From an uncultured Lachnospiraceae bacterium (GTDB lineage: Bacteria > Bacillota > Clostridia > Lachnospirales > Lachnospiraceae): a stretch of DNA of 64,000 bases. Numbering within the stretch: position 1 is the first letter of the stretch; each line of letters starts with the position of its first letter. The position numbers and the translations under genes are program-made. Where the stretch lies: contig CAJUDZ010000002.1 of the NCBI GenBank assembly GCA_910584965.1, positions 166,580 to 230,579 on the forward strand. Direction: 5' to 3'. The notes under the pieces were generated by a model, which did no database searches, was not told where the DNA came from, and saw nothing but the letters and a program-made list of their open reading frames with translations. This document shows, one piece after another, positions 26,460 to 34,207 of the stretch.

Positions 26460-27422
26460 ATGGCGGAAAAAGAAAAAAATAATAATATGAAAACAAATGA
26501 AAATAAAGTGGACAACAGCAAACTGGAAGCGGCTGTGGAAACGTTTGCAAAAGACCGGTCAAAGGAAAACTTTCTGAAAATCATGGAGCAGCTCGAAAAA
26601 GCAGTGCTGTTTGTGCCTGCGATGATGCCGGACAATCTGGACAAGGAAACGATGGAAAGCATCCGGGAAGGAAAGGGTACAAAATTGCCAAAGGACGCGA
26701 AGATTCTCCCCTGCCTTTTAAAAAAGGAGAGCGGAGAGCAGGCGCTTCCCGTTTTTTCTTCTTTAAAACAGGTGCCGGCGGACAAGAAAAGCCCGGCAGT
26801 CATGGCGCTTCCGTTTTTTAACTGCGTGGCCCTGGCAATGGCCAATAAGGCGCAGGTACAGGCGGTCGTCTTAAATCCCTTTACGCAGAATGTCACCCTG
26901 CCGCAGCAGATATTGGAAGTTGCGCATAAAAGAGGACAGGCTCCCCAGACGAAAACGGTAAAGGTGACGGAAAAACAATTCCATCAGCTTGCCCACGGAC
27001 GCGTTGCCTACGAGATTCTTCCTTCTTTTCTATTCGGGAAGCAAAAAGAAGGGCTGGAGCAGCTGCAAAAAGAAGAAGGCCGGCTTCTGACGTCCTTCTA
27101 TACGGCGATTTATCCTAAGGAAATCAGAATGCCTTACGCCGAGGATGACTTTTCGCTGATGACCCTCAATGTGACGGATGACATGCAGATTACGAGAATC
27201 GATATGCCGGAGGCGAATCTGGGAAAAGGACTGTGCGTTCGTATTTATGCCGTCTTTAAAAGAGAGGCGGAAGAAATCCTGTATTATACGATCGAACAGG
27301 CGGAGAAAGGCAATGCGATCGGACGCATTCTGCCCGATAAAAAGCATGAGAACATCGGGGAAGCGCCGGATAACGGGGCCGAGATCGAAACGATCATGAA
27401 ACTGGCAGAGGAAGTTCACTGA
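26460..27422 (+). CDS. SseB family protein (N- and C-terminal SseB domains)
   Basis: A 320-residue soluble protein. The first half fits SseB-type domains (KAVLFVPAMMPDNL, LPVFSSLKQVPADKKSPAVM, VVLNPFTQNVTLPQQILE), the second an SseB C-terminal-type domain. Its role is poorly known. In this arrangement such proteins are often general accessory or enhanced-serine-sensitivity factors. I start at ATG 26460 behind GGAG; ATG 26448 is also in frame but too close to its GAAAGG. Confidence 0.78.
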   Translation: MAEKEKNNNMKTNENKVDNSKLEAAVETFAKDRSKENFLKIMEQLEKAVLFVPAMMPDNLDKETMESIREGKGTKLPKDAKILPCLLKKESGEQALPVFSSLKQVPADKKSPAVMALPFFNCVALAMANKAQVQAVVLNPFTQNVTLPQQILEVAHKRGQAPQTKTVKVTEKQFHQLAHGRVAYEILPSFLFGKQKEGLEQLQKEEGRLLTSFYTAIYPKEIRMPYAEDDFSLMTLNVTDDMQITRIDMPEANLGKGLCVRIYAVFKREAEEILYYTIEQAEKGNAIGRILPDKKHENIGEAPDNGAEIETIMKLAEEVH

Positions 27423-27508
27423 AACAGCTTTACCGACAAAACAGGAGAAAAAGAGCATTTGCGGAAGAAGCGCCGTGCGATTCTTCTTAATATATGGGAG
27501 AGGTATAT

Positions 27509-28177
27509 ATGATTACAACAGTTGTATTTGATCTGGACGGTACATTATTGGATACGCTGGAAGATTTGACGGACAGCGTAAATTACGCGATCGGAAAATT
27601 CGGGATGCCGGAAAGAACGATCGATGAAATCAGAAGTTTTGTCGGGAACGGCATTGCAAAACTGATCGAACGCGTGATACAGGAGGGGGCGGAGAACCCT
27701 CATTATGAGGAAATTCTGAAGACTTTCCGGGCTTATTATGCGCTGCATTGCAAGGATAAAACAAAACCTTATGACGGAATCCTGAAAATGCTCGATCAGT
27801 TAGAGGAAGAGGGCTATCAGATGGCAGTCGTTTCCAACAAATTCGATGCGGCCGTAAAAGAACTCTGCGGCCTGTATTTCGGAAAACGCATCAAAACGGC
27901 GGTGGGAGAGAGCGGAAAAGTCAGAAAAAAACCAGCACCCGATGCGGTATATCAGGTGCTGGAAGATTTATCGGTTTCGGCACAGCATGCCGTATATGTC
28001 GGGGATTCTGACGTGGATCTGGCGACGGCCCGGAATGTGCCGATGACCTGCATCAGCGTAACATGGGGCTTTCGAAGCCGCGAGCAGCTGCTGGCCGCAG
28101 GCGCTGATGAACAGCGGATGATCACTGACCCGGCGCAGCTTCCTGCTCTTCTTCGGACGATTTCTCAGGAATCGTAA
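27509..28177 (+). CDS. HAD-family phosphatase, phosphoglycolate phosphatase type
   Basis: A 222-residue HAD hydrolase. Motif I DLDGTLLDTLEDL, motif II VVSN, and motif IV GDSDVDLATARN are intact, with the usual cap domain (FVGNGIAKLIERV). It would dephosphorylate small phosphate esters such as 2-phosphoglycolate in the cytosol. I start at ATG 27509 behind GGGAGAGG. The last 56 bases overlap the 3' end of the convergent CorC-type gene, which is unusual. Confidence 0.88.
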   Translation: MITTVVFDLDGTLLDTLEDLTDSVNYAIGKFGMPERTIDEIRSFVGNGIAKLIERVIQEGAENPHYEEILKTFRAYYALHCKDKTKPYDGILKMLDQLEEEGYQMAVVSNKFDAAVKELCGLYFGKRIKTAVGESGKVRKKPAPDAVYQVLEDLSVSAQHAVYVGDSDVDLATARNVPMTCISVTWGFRSREQLLAAGADEQRMITDPAQLPALLRTISQES

Positions 28178-29426
28178 TCAGTACTTTTAAAATCCGGTTT
28201 TTGGCGATGCCCTGTGCCTGAAGCAGAATGCCGTTTTCAAGCTGAATGGATTCCTTATCGTTCGGAATCCGTTCCAGCTGTTCGATCATCAGGCCGCCGA
28301 TGGAATCGAAGTCTTCGGAACTTAATTCCGTTTCCAGCGCATCATTGATATCGTCCAGCTTCATGCCGGCCTCTACAAGATACTGGCCGGGCTGTGTTTC
28401 TTTGATAAATTCTTCTTCGTCTTCATCGTATTCGTCGCGGATTTCACCGACGATTTCTTCGATCAGGTCTTCCATCGTGATCAGCCCGACGGTCGTGCCG
28501 TATTCGCTGAGCACGAAAGTGATGTTGAAGGATTTTTCCCGCATTTCCATCATCAGATCCGCAATTTTCTTATATTCATATGTATAGTAAGCGCTTCGCA
28601 GTATTTTTTTGATCTGAAATTTTTCCTTGTCTTTTACCAGAATAAAATCCTTAATATTGACGATACCGATGATGTTGTCCGGGTCATCTTCATAAACCGG
28701 AAGACGGGTGAACATGGACGCTTTGAAAGTCGATAGCACCTGATCATAAGTGGAGGTAATGGAGATACTCGTCATATGGATTCTCGGAACCATGATATCT
28801 TTGGCTACGGCATCGCCGAAATCGAATACATTATAAATCATTTCCCGTTCTTCGGATTCGATGGCGCCGCCTTCGTGGCTTACGTCCACATAAGTCTTTA
28901 ATTCATTTTCCGAAATGCTCATGTTGCGGCCGCTGTCGTCGATATGCAGAAGATGCAGAATACCGGCGGACAGTTTATCGACAAGAAAAATAACCGGGGT
29001 GAGCAGTTTCATAAGGAAAGATATGATACCGCTGTAAAACAGGGAAATTTTCTCCGAACTGTTCATCGCCCAGGTTTTCGGAATGATTTCCCCGAACAAC
29101 AGGACAACAAGCGTTAAAGCGCCGGTCATGAAACCGACCATATAATTTCCCCACGTCCGGATGGCAAAAGTCGTCGCAACAGAAGAAGCGCTGATGTTGA
29201 CAATGTTGTTGCCGATCAGAATCGTGCTGAGCATTTTACTGTATTGTTCGAGGATGGAAAGTACCCGGACCGCACGTTTGGAATTTTCCTGTGCAAGTGT
29301 ACGGAGCCGCACCTGATTGACTGTTGTGAAAGCAGTCTCGGCAGAAGAAAAGAACGCTGATAACAGAACAAGAACTAACAATGAAATAAGTTGTATGACA
29401 CCTGTGGTATCCAATGAAAAATTCAC
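28122..29426 (-). CDS. CNNM/CorC-type CBS-domain membrane protein (hemolysin family)
   Basis: A 434-residue protein. The first 190 residues are a CNNM-type membrane domain with four hydrophobic segments (LLSAFFSSAETAFTTVNQVR, ILIGNNIVNI). Two CBS domains follow (DIMVPRIHMTSI, then SFNITFVLSEYGTTVGLITM). The C-terminal CorC_HlyC domain starts near QYLVEAGMKLDDIN. The family is linked to divalent-metal transport. The start is uncertain: GTG 29426 has AAAGGAG only one base away, and TTG four codons on has it 13 away. The 3' end overlaps the HAD gene by 56 bases. Confidence 0.88.
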   Translation of the reverse strand: MNFSLDTTGVIQLISLLVLVLLSAFFSSAETAFTTVNQVRLRTLAQENSKRAVRVLSILEQYSKMLSTILIGNNIVNISASSVATTFAIRTWGNYMVGFMTGALTLVVLLFGEIIPKTWAMNSSEKISLFYSGIISFLMKLLTPVIFLVDKLSAGILHLLHIDDSGRNMSISENELKTYVDVSHEGGAIESEEREMIYNVFDFGDAVAKDIMVPRIHMTSISITSTYDQVLSTFKASMFTRLPVYEDDPDNIIGIVNIKDFILVKDKEKFQIKKILRSAYYTYEYKKIADLMMEMREKSFNITFVLSEYGTTVGLITMEDLIEEIVGEIRDEYDEDEEEFIKETQPGQYLVEAGMKLDDINDALETELSSEDFDSIGGLMIEQLERIPNDKESIQLENGILLQAQGIAKNRILKVLITIPEKSSEEEQEAAPGQ

Positions 29427-29621
29427 TCTCCTTTTACTTTAATAATAAAATCGGAACCCGAATACGCGAAAGCGGATACGGGGTATAAAAAATAATACAT
29501 GATCTGGAATATTGTGTCAAGTTTTTCCTGTATTCTGAATATATATTTAATATCTTTTTAAGAAAATAAGAAAAAGGTCGAAGACATTCAGGGAACTCGG
29601 AAAAGGAAGGGGATTTGTTTT

Positions 29622-29996
29622 ATGGAGAAAAAAATGGTTGACAGCGGGAAGCTCATTTTTGTCTTAAAATGTATGCTTGCCGCCTATATTCTGACCGCGG
29701 GGCTTCTGCTTTTGCTGGCCCTGATGCTGTATCGGTTCGGACTGTCGGAAAAGACGGTATCGATCTGCATCATCGTTATTTACATAGTCGTTACATTTCT
29801 GGCGGGATTTCTTGCCGGAAAGCGGATGGGAGAGAAAAAATTTTTGTGGGGCCTGGCCATGGGCTGTACTTATTTTCTGATTCTGACGGCGGTTTCGGTC
29901 ATTGTGAATAAGGGAATAGAAGATGCGGCCGGCAGTCTGGTCACCGTATTTATGCTGTGCGGCGGCAGCGGCATGCTCGGCGGCATGCTCAGTTAG
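29622..29996 (+). CDS. TIGR04086 family membrane protein
   Basis: A 124-residue protein with four membrane helices, of the TIGR04086 kind (LIFVLKCMLAAYILTAGLLL, FLAGFLAGKRMGEKKFLWGL). In clostridia this family usually lies immediately before the SCIFF peptide genes. Here a Septu-type defence cassette separates it from scfA. The function is unknown. Start ATG 29622 with GGAAGGGG upstream. A hairpin (30029-30043) follows but its T run is distant. Confidence 0.82.
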   Translation: MEKKMVDSGKLIFVLKCMLAAYILTAGLLLLLALMLYRFGLSEKTVSICIIVIYIVVTFLAGFLAGKRMGEKKFLWGLAMGCTYFLILTAVSVIVNKGIEDAAGSLVTVFMLCGGSGMLGGMLS

Positions 29997-30075
29997 CGGT
30001 TGACGGACCCGGCATGTCGGCCGATGCGGCAGTCGCAGACTGCATATCAGGTTTTTATTTAATGATAAATATGTA

Positions 30076-30105
30076 TTGCGGTATAATATTAAAGTACGGT
30101 ATAAT
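30076..30105 (+). promoter_or_regulatory. Promoter of the Septu-type cassette
   Basis: TTGCGG (30076-30081) and TATAAT (30100-30105) at 18 bases, with a second TATAAT at 30082-30087 in the same GGTATAAT context, so two near-identical -10 elements occur in tandem. Confidence 0.55.
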
Positions 30106-30144
30106 AAAGCCAATTATAACTGGCTCTAAAAAGTAGGTGATATA

Positions 30145-31392
30145 GTGAAAATTGATTTTTTGGAAATGATCAACTTTAGAAATATAAAAGCTCAAAGGAT
30201 ATCCTTTGAAGGAAGGAAATTTGTTGTACTTATTGGAGATAATGGCAGTGGCAAGACGACTATATTGGAAGCTATCACGAAGGCATTTGTTCCTGTTCTG
30301 CGTACCATTAATGCGGAGGCAATGAGGGCGAATGATTTGTCTAATAATGATGTGCGTTTGGGCTCTAATGGTGTTGCTGTTAAGATTGGAATTGCGCTGA
30401 ATGATGTAAATTATGTTTGGACAAATCGCAGAAGACTTTCTTCACAAATTCCTTTTGAAGAAGGAATTGAAGCAAATGAACAAGGCGACTTGAAAAGATT
30501 GAAGAATGTTTATGCAAAGTGTGTGGAACAGAGAAGCTTGCCGCTTGTTCTTTATTATGGAACAGACAGGATTATTAGGGAAGTTCCACAGCGTGGTCAT
30601 ATTAAAAATTTTGCAGTTATGGATGCATTAAGGAACTGTTTTGACAACAAAGATTATTTTAGGGATTTTTATGATTGGTTCAAGACAGAAGAAGATATTG
30701 AATTGCGCGAGCTTAGAAATAATAAGGATTACAAAAATGATCGGCTTAACAGTGTGCGTAAAGCAATCGAAATGATGATAAGGGGATATAGTAATCTTAG
30801 AATTGAATTGGCACCAGCGAGAATGGTTCTCACAAATGAGCAGGGAGATGACTTACAGATTGAACAGTTAAGCGGAGGCTATAAAGCAGTGCTTTCTGTC
30901 GTTGCAGATATTGCAAAAAGATTAACGATTGCTAATCCAGATTCAGAAAATCCACTGAAAGAGGAAGCGGTAGTATTGATAGATGAATTAGATCTGCATT
31001 TGCATCCGAAGTGGCAGAAGAGTATTGTGGATGACCTTAAGAGGACATTTCCTAACTGTCAGTTTATTATTTCAACACATTCACCGTTTATTATTCAGTC
31101 CTTAAATGCGGGTGAATTATATGATATCAGTGAAATGAAATATGCGGATGAAATTGGTAATTATCAGGGATGGAGCATTGATACAATTCAGGAACAGAAG
31201 ATGGGAGTTGAAGCAAAGACACTTCTGTATAATGAGTTAATGGATCGCTTTTCTTCAGCAGTGGATAATGAGGAATATGTATTGGGTAGTCAGCTTTATG
31301 AAAAATTGGTCAAGATGGTTCACCCGAATAGTCATGAAAGAAAAATACTGGATTTAGATATGGAGATGATGAAGGCAGATGATAAAGCTTAA
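30145..31392 (+). CDS. ptuA: PtuA-like ATPase of a Septu anti-phage system
   Basis: A 415-residue ABC/RecF-type ATPase. Walker A is G31-DNGSGK-T38, the signature is LSGGYKAVLS near 250, and Walker B is VVLIDELDLHLHP near 276-286, with a STHSP switch histidine. It overlaps the HNH-nuclease gene by 14 bases, the standard two-gene Septu layout, in which the ATPase binds the nuclease and acts against phage DNA. GC is lower than in the flanking genes, consistent with transfer. The start ATG... here GTG-like alternatives are not needed: ATG-like GTG at 30145 follows AGGTGATATA. Not all such ATPase/HNH pairs have been tested for defence. Confidence 0.78.
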   Translation: MKIDFLEMINFRNIKAQRISFEGRKFVVLIGDNGSGKTTILEAITKAFVPVLRTINAEAMRANDLSNNDVRLGSNGVAVKIGIALNDVNYVWTNRRRLSSQIPFEEGIEANEQGDLKRLKNVYAKCVEQRSLPLVLYYGTDRIIREVPQRGHIKNFAVMDALRNCFDNKDYFRDFYDWFKTEEDIELRELRNNKDYKNDRLNSVRKAIEMMIRGYSNLRIELAPARMVLTNEQGDDLQIEQLSGGYKAVLSVVADIAKRLTIANPDSENPLKEEAVVLIDELDLHLHPKWQKSIVDDLKRTFPNCQFIISTHSPFIIQSLNAGELYDISEMKYADEIGNYQGWSIDTIQEQKMGVEAKTLLYNELMDRFSSAVDNEEYVLGSQLYEKLVKMVHPNSHERKILDLDMEMMKADDKA

Positions 31393-32122
31393 TAGAGGAG
31401 AATGCCCGGAGGAACTCACAGATGAAGTACGAGCTGAGTTGACACGGCTGTATGCAGAGAATAAAAGCAAGGATGTATGGAATTCTCCCAAAATAAAAGA
31501 ACCATTAAAAAAGGCGTTGCTTGAGATGAGTCATGATAAATGTGCATATTGCGAATGTATGTTAGGGATAGAGTCAAAAGATGCTACAATAGATCATTTT
31601 CTTCCAAAGTCTGTTAATGGAGAAAAGGTTGTTGAGTGGGAAAATCTTCTGCCAGCGTGCTTAAGATGTAACAGAAGTAAAAATGCATCAGAAGAAGTGA
31701 TTATAAACCCATGTGAAGATGAACCGGGACAGTATTTGGCATTGCATAATATAAATCCATTCCGGTTAAAGGGTATTGATAAAAAGGGTATCGGAAAGAT
31801 AACTATTGATACGGTGGATTTAAATAATCCGCAACGTGTTATGGTGCCAAGAATGGTGCAGTGGGAAGATATATATGAAAGATTAAATGAGATAGAGGAG
31901 GATCTTAAGGCTGGTTATCAGGAAAAGTATAGAGTACGACTATTGAAACTGATGCGGAAATGTACATGTGATAATGATTATTCCGCAGTGAAAGCCTCGA
32001 ACCTTCTTAGGAATGATACCTACATCAGAATAAAACAAGATATTATTCGTAATGGTAGGTGGACAGAGGAAATGCAGTTGGAGGAAGAGGAATTGAGAAG
32101 TATATCACTTCAGTTCGTGTAA
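31379..32122 (+). CDS. ptuB: PtuB-like HNH nuclease (Septu type, TIGR02646-like)
   Basis: A 247-residue protein. The HNH core is clear: CAYCECML (CxxC), then DHFLPKS with the catalytic His, N in ENLLPA, and CLRCNRSK (CxxC) that hold zinc. The gene starts inside the ptuA 3' end (14-base overlap), so translation is coupled. It would cleave DNA when activated by the ATPase complex. Similar TIGR02646 proteins are the nuclease component of Septu. A short remnant and the SCIFF promoter follow. Confidence 0.8.
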   Translation: MIKLNRGECPEELTDEVRAELTRLYAENKSKDVWNSPKIKEPLKKALLEMSHDKCAYCECMLGIESKDATIDHFLPKSVNGEKVVEWENLLPACLRCNRSKNASEEVIINPCEDEPGQYLALHNINPFRLKGIDKKGIGKITIDTVDLNNPQRVMVPRMVQWEDIYERLNEIEEDLKAGYQEKYRVRLLKLMRKCTCDNDYSAVKASNLLRNDTYIRIKQDIIRNGRWTEEMQLEEEELRSISLQFV

Positions 32123-32146
32123 ATTATTTAGATAATATCGGTTTAA

Positions 32147-32314
32147 GGTACTCATGGTCTGTTTTCTAATGAGGGGGAATCCATTGTGCTGTCCCGTGTG
32201 GCGGAGGAGGTGGCAAATCATCCGGGAGTGATATGGACCACTGTTAATCAAAAGGCTTCTTCAAGATATCTCCTGAATACAAATGTGAGTTTGGGCAGAG
32301 AAAAAAGACGGTGA
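32147..32314 (+). pseudogene. Unidentified C-terminal gene remnant
   Basis: A 55-codon open stretch, with no start codon, reads like a real protein end (GTHGLFSNEGESIVLSRVAE, then NHPGVIWTTVNQKASSRYLL) and ends at TGA 32312-32314. It lies between ptuB and the SCIFF promoter. I cannot name its family. It may be the tail of a gene destroyed when the Septu cassette came in. The rest of the 306-base gap is only the promoter. Confidence 0.4.
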
Positions 32315-32347
32315 AAAAAGACTGCGTGTCAGGTTGAAAAAAAAGAC

Positions 32348-32376
32348 TTTTCATGCCGAAAAATATATGGTATACT
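32348..32376 (+). promoter_or_regulatory. Promoter of the SCIFF-SecDF operon
   Basis: TTTTCA (32348-32353), 17 bases, TATACT (32371-32376), with an extended TGG just before the -10. The scf genes thus have their own promoter, separate from the inserted Septu genes. Confidence 0.65.
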
Positions 32377-32428
32377 ATTCCAAGTTGTAAACTGGATAAG
32401 AATAATTGAAAGGAGAATGGTGATAGAG

Positions 32429-32572
32429 ATGAAACATATCAAGACTTTAAACACAAGAGATTTGAAGAAATCCATGAAAAAAGGCGGGTGCGGCGAATGC
32501 CAGACATCCTGTCAGTCAGCTTGCAAGACATCCTGCACGGTTGGCAATCAGAGCTGTGAGAATGTAAAGTAA
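32429..32572 (+). CDS. scfA: SCIFF ranthipeptide precursor
   Basis: A 47-residue peptide too short for common ORF cut-offs. It starts MKHIKTLNTRDLKKSMKKGG and has exactly six cysteines (C21, C24, C28, C32, C36, C43), the SCIFF signature (six cysteines in about forty-five residues). The maturase gene lies 195 bases downstream. SCIFF peptides are modified by a radical SAM enzyme that makes thioether links from Cys to the alpha or other carbons of acceptor residues. The function is unproven; roles in quorum-type signalling have been proposed. RBS GAAAGGAG is upstream. Confidence 0.93.
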   Translation: MKHIKTLNTRDLKKSMKKGGCGECQTSCQSACKTSCTVGNQSCENVK

Positions 32573-32714
32573 ACATTGCGGGCAAAATGAATATTGCAGA
32601 CATAAACATCGCATGCGGGATAATTATTGCGTGCGGAGTAAACACTTGGATGCAAAATCATTTTTACGGAAAAAAGTTTCCGGTAAAATAAGCGAGGATG
32701 AAATAATGTTCTGT

Positions 32715-32738
32715 AAGCAGCGATTCGCGTCGCTGCTT
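32715..32738 (+). promoter_or_regulatory. mRNA stem-loop between scfA and scfB
   Basis: AAGCAGCGA (32715-32723) pairs perfectly with TCGCTGCTT (32730-32738), about 28 bases before the scfB start. There is no T run, so it is probably an mRNA processing, stability or partial-attenuation element that sets the high precursor-to-maturase ratio. Confidence 0.5.
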
Positions 32739-32766
32739 ATTATGCGTTAGGAAAAGGAGAACCGTT

Positions 32767-34191
32767 TTGATACATCAATACCAAAATAATGGATACAATA
32801 TCGTGCTGGATGTGAACAGCGGGAGTGTTCATGTCGTGGACGATCTTGTCTACTGCATTCTGCCCGTAGTGGAAAAGATTCTGGCGGAAGACGCTGGCCC
32901 GGGAAAGGAAACCGTGACGGGCAAAGAGACCGTTGTGAACAGGCTCCTGTGCAGAAAAGAACTGGATTTGGAAAAACACTACACAAGGGAGCAGCTGCTC
33001 GAAGCAGTGGAAGAAATTCTGGAGTTAAAAGAGGCCGGACAGCTTTTTACGGATGATATTTATGAGAAATACATTGCGGATTTCGGGAAACGGGATACGG
33101 TTGTAAAGGCGCTCTGTCTGCATATTGCCCATGACTGTAACCTGGCCTGCAAGTATTGTTTTGCGGAAGAAGGAGAATATCACGGAAGACGGGCGCTCAT
33201 GAGCTTTGAGGTCGGAAAGGCGGCGCTGGATTTCCTGATTGCCAATTCCGGCAGCCGGGTGAACCTGGAAGTGGATTTTTTCGGCGGTGAACCGCTTATG
33301 AACTGGGAAGTCGTAAAACAGCTTGTGGAATACGGAAGAAGCGTTGAGAAGGCGCATAACAAACGCTTTCGCTTCACACTGACGACGAACGGCGTACTGT
33401 TAAATGACGAAATCATGGAATTTGTGAACCGTGAGATGGGGAATATCGTGATGAGCATCGACGGCCGCAAAGAGGTGAATGACAGAATGCGTCCCCACCG
33501 GGGCGGACAGGGAAGCTATGAGGAGATCGTGCCGAAGTTCCGGCGGGCGGCAAAGAGCAGGGGACAGCAGGATTATTATGTGCGCGGAACCTATACGAGA
33601 TATAATCCGGATTTTGCGGAAGATGTGAAGCATTTGGCAGATCTGGGGTTTGAGCAGATTTCCGTGGAACCCGTCGTTGCACCGCCGGAAGAAGATTACG
33701 CTCTGCGGGAAGAAGATGTTCCTGTGCTGATTGCGGAATATGATAAGCTCGCTTTGGAATACTTAAATAGAAGAAAAGAAGGAAAAGCTTTTCATTTTTT
33801 CCATTTTATGATAGATTTAGAAGGCGGACCCTGCGTGGCCAAGAGACTTTCGGGCTGCGGTTCGGGAAACGAATATCTGGCAGTTACGCCCTGGGGGGAT
33901 TTTTATCCGTGCCACCAGTTTGTCGGAAATGAAGATTTTCTGATGGGCAATGTGGAAGACGGGATTACCCGCCCGGATATCCGTGAGATGTTTCAGAATT
34001 GTAATGTCTATACGAAAGATAAATGCCGGGACTGTTTTGCAAAGTTTTATTGCAGCGGCGGCTGTGCGGCTAATGCCTATCAGTTTCATGGTAATATCAA
34101 TGACGTTTATGATCTGGGCTGTCAGTTACAGAGAAAGCGCGTTGAATGCGCAATTATGATAAAAGCGGCGCTGGCTGACGCTATTATTTAA
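32767..34191 (+). CDS. scfB: SCIFF radical SAM maturase
   Basis: A 474-residue radical SAM/SPASM protein. The cluster motif is C124-NLA-C128-KY-C131. Auxiliary-cluster cysteines occur in the C-terminal SPASM part: CGSG, YPCHQF, CRDC, FYCSGGCAAN. The N-terminal domain of about 100 residues probably binds the SCIFF leader peptide. The enzyme forms thioether cross-links in scfA. The start codon is TTG at 32767, set by AAAAGGAGA just upstream; this may keep the enzyme low compared with the peptide. It is followed by secDF after 16 bases. Confidence 0.93.
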   Translation: MIHQYQNNGYNIVLDVNSGSVHVVDDLVYCILPVVEKILAEDAGPGKETVTGKETVVNRLLCRKELDLEKHYTREQLLEAVEEILELKEAGQLFTDDIYEKYIADFGKRDTVVKALCLHIAHDCNLACKYCFAEEGEYHGRRALMSFEVGKAALDFLIANSGSRVNLEVDFFGGEPLMNWEVVKQLVEYGRSVEKAHNKRFRFTLTTNGVLLNDEIMEFVNREMGNIVMSIDGRKEVNDRMRPHRGGQGSYEEIVPKFRRAAKSRGQQDYYVRGTYTRYNPDFAEDVKHLADLGFEQISVEPVVAPPEEDYALREEDVPVLIAEYDKLALEYLNRRKEGKAFHFFHFMIDLEGGPCVAKRLSGCGSGNEYLAVTPWGDFYPCHQFVGNEDFLMGNVEDGITRPDIREMFQNCNVYTKDKCRDCFAKFYCSGGCAANAYQFHGNINDVYDLGCQLQRKRVECAIMIKAALADAII

Positions 34192-34207
34192 GAAAGGATG
34201 AAAAGAA

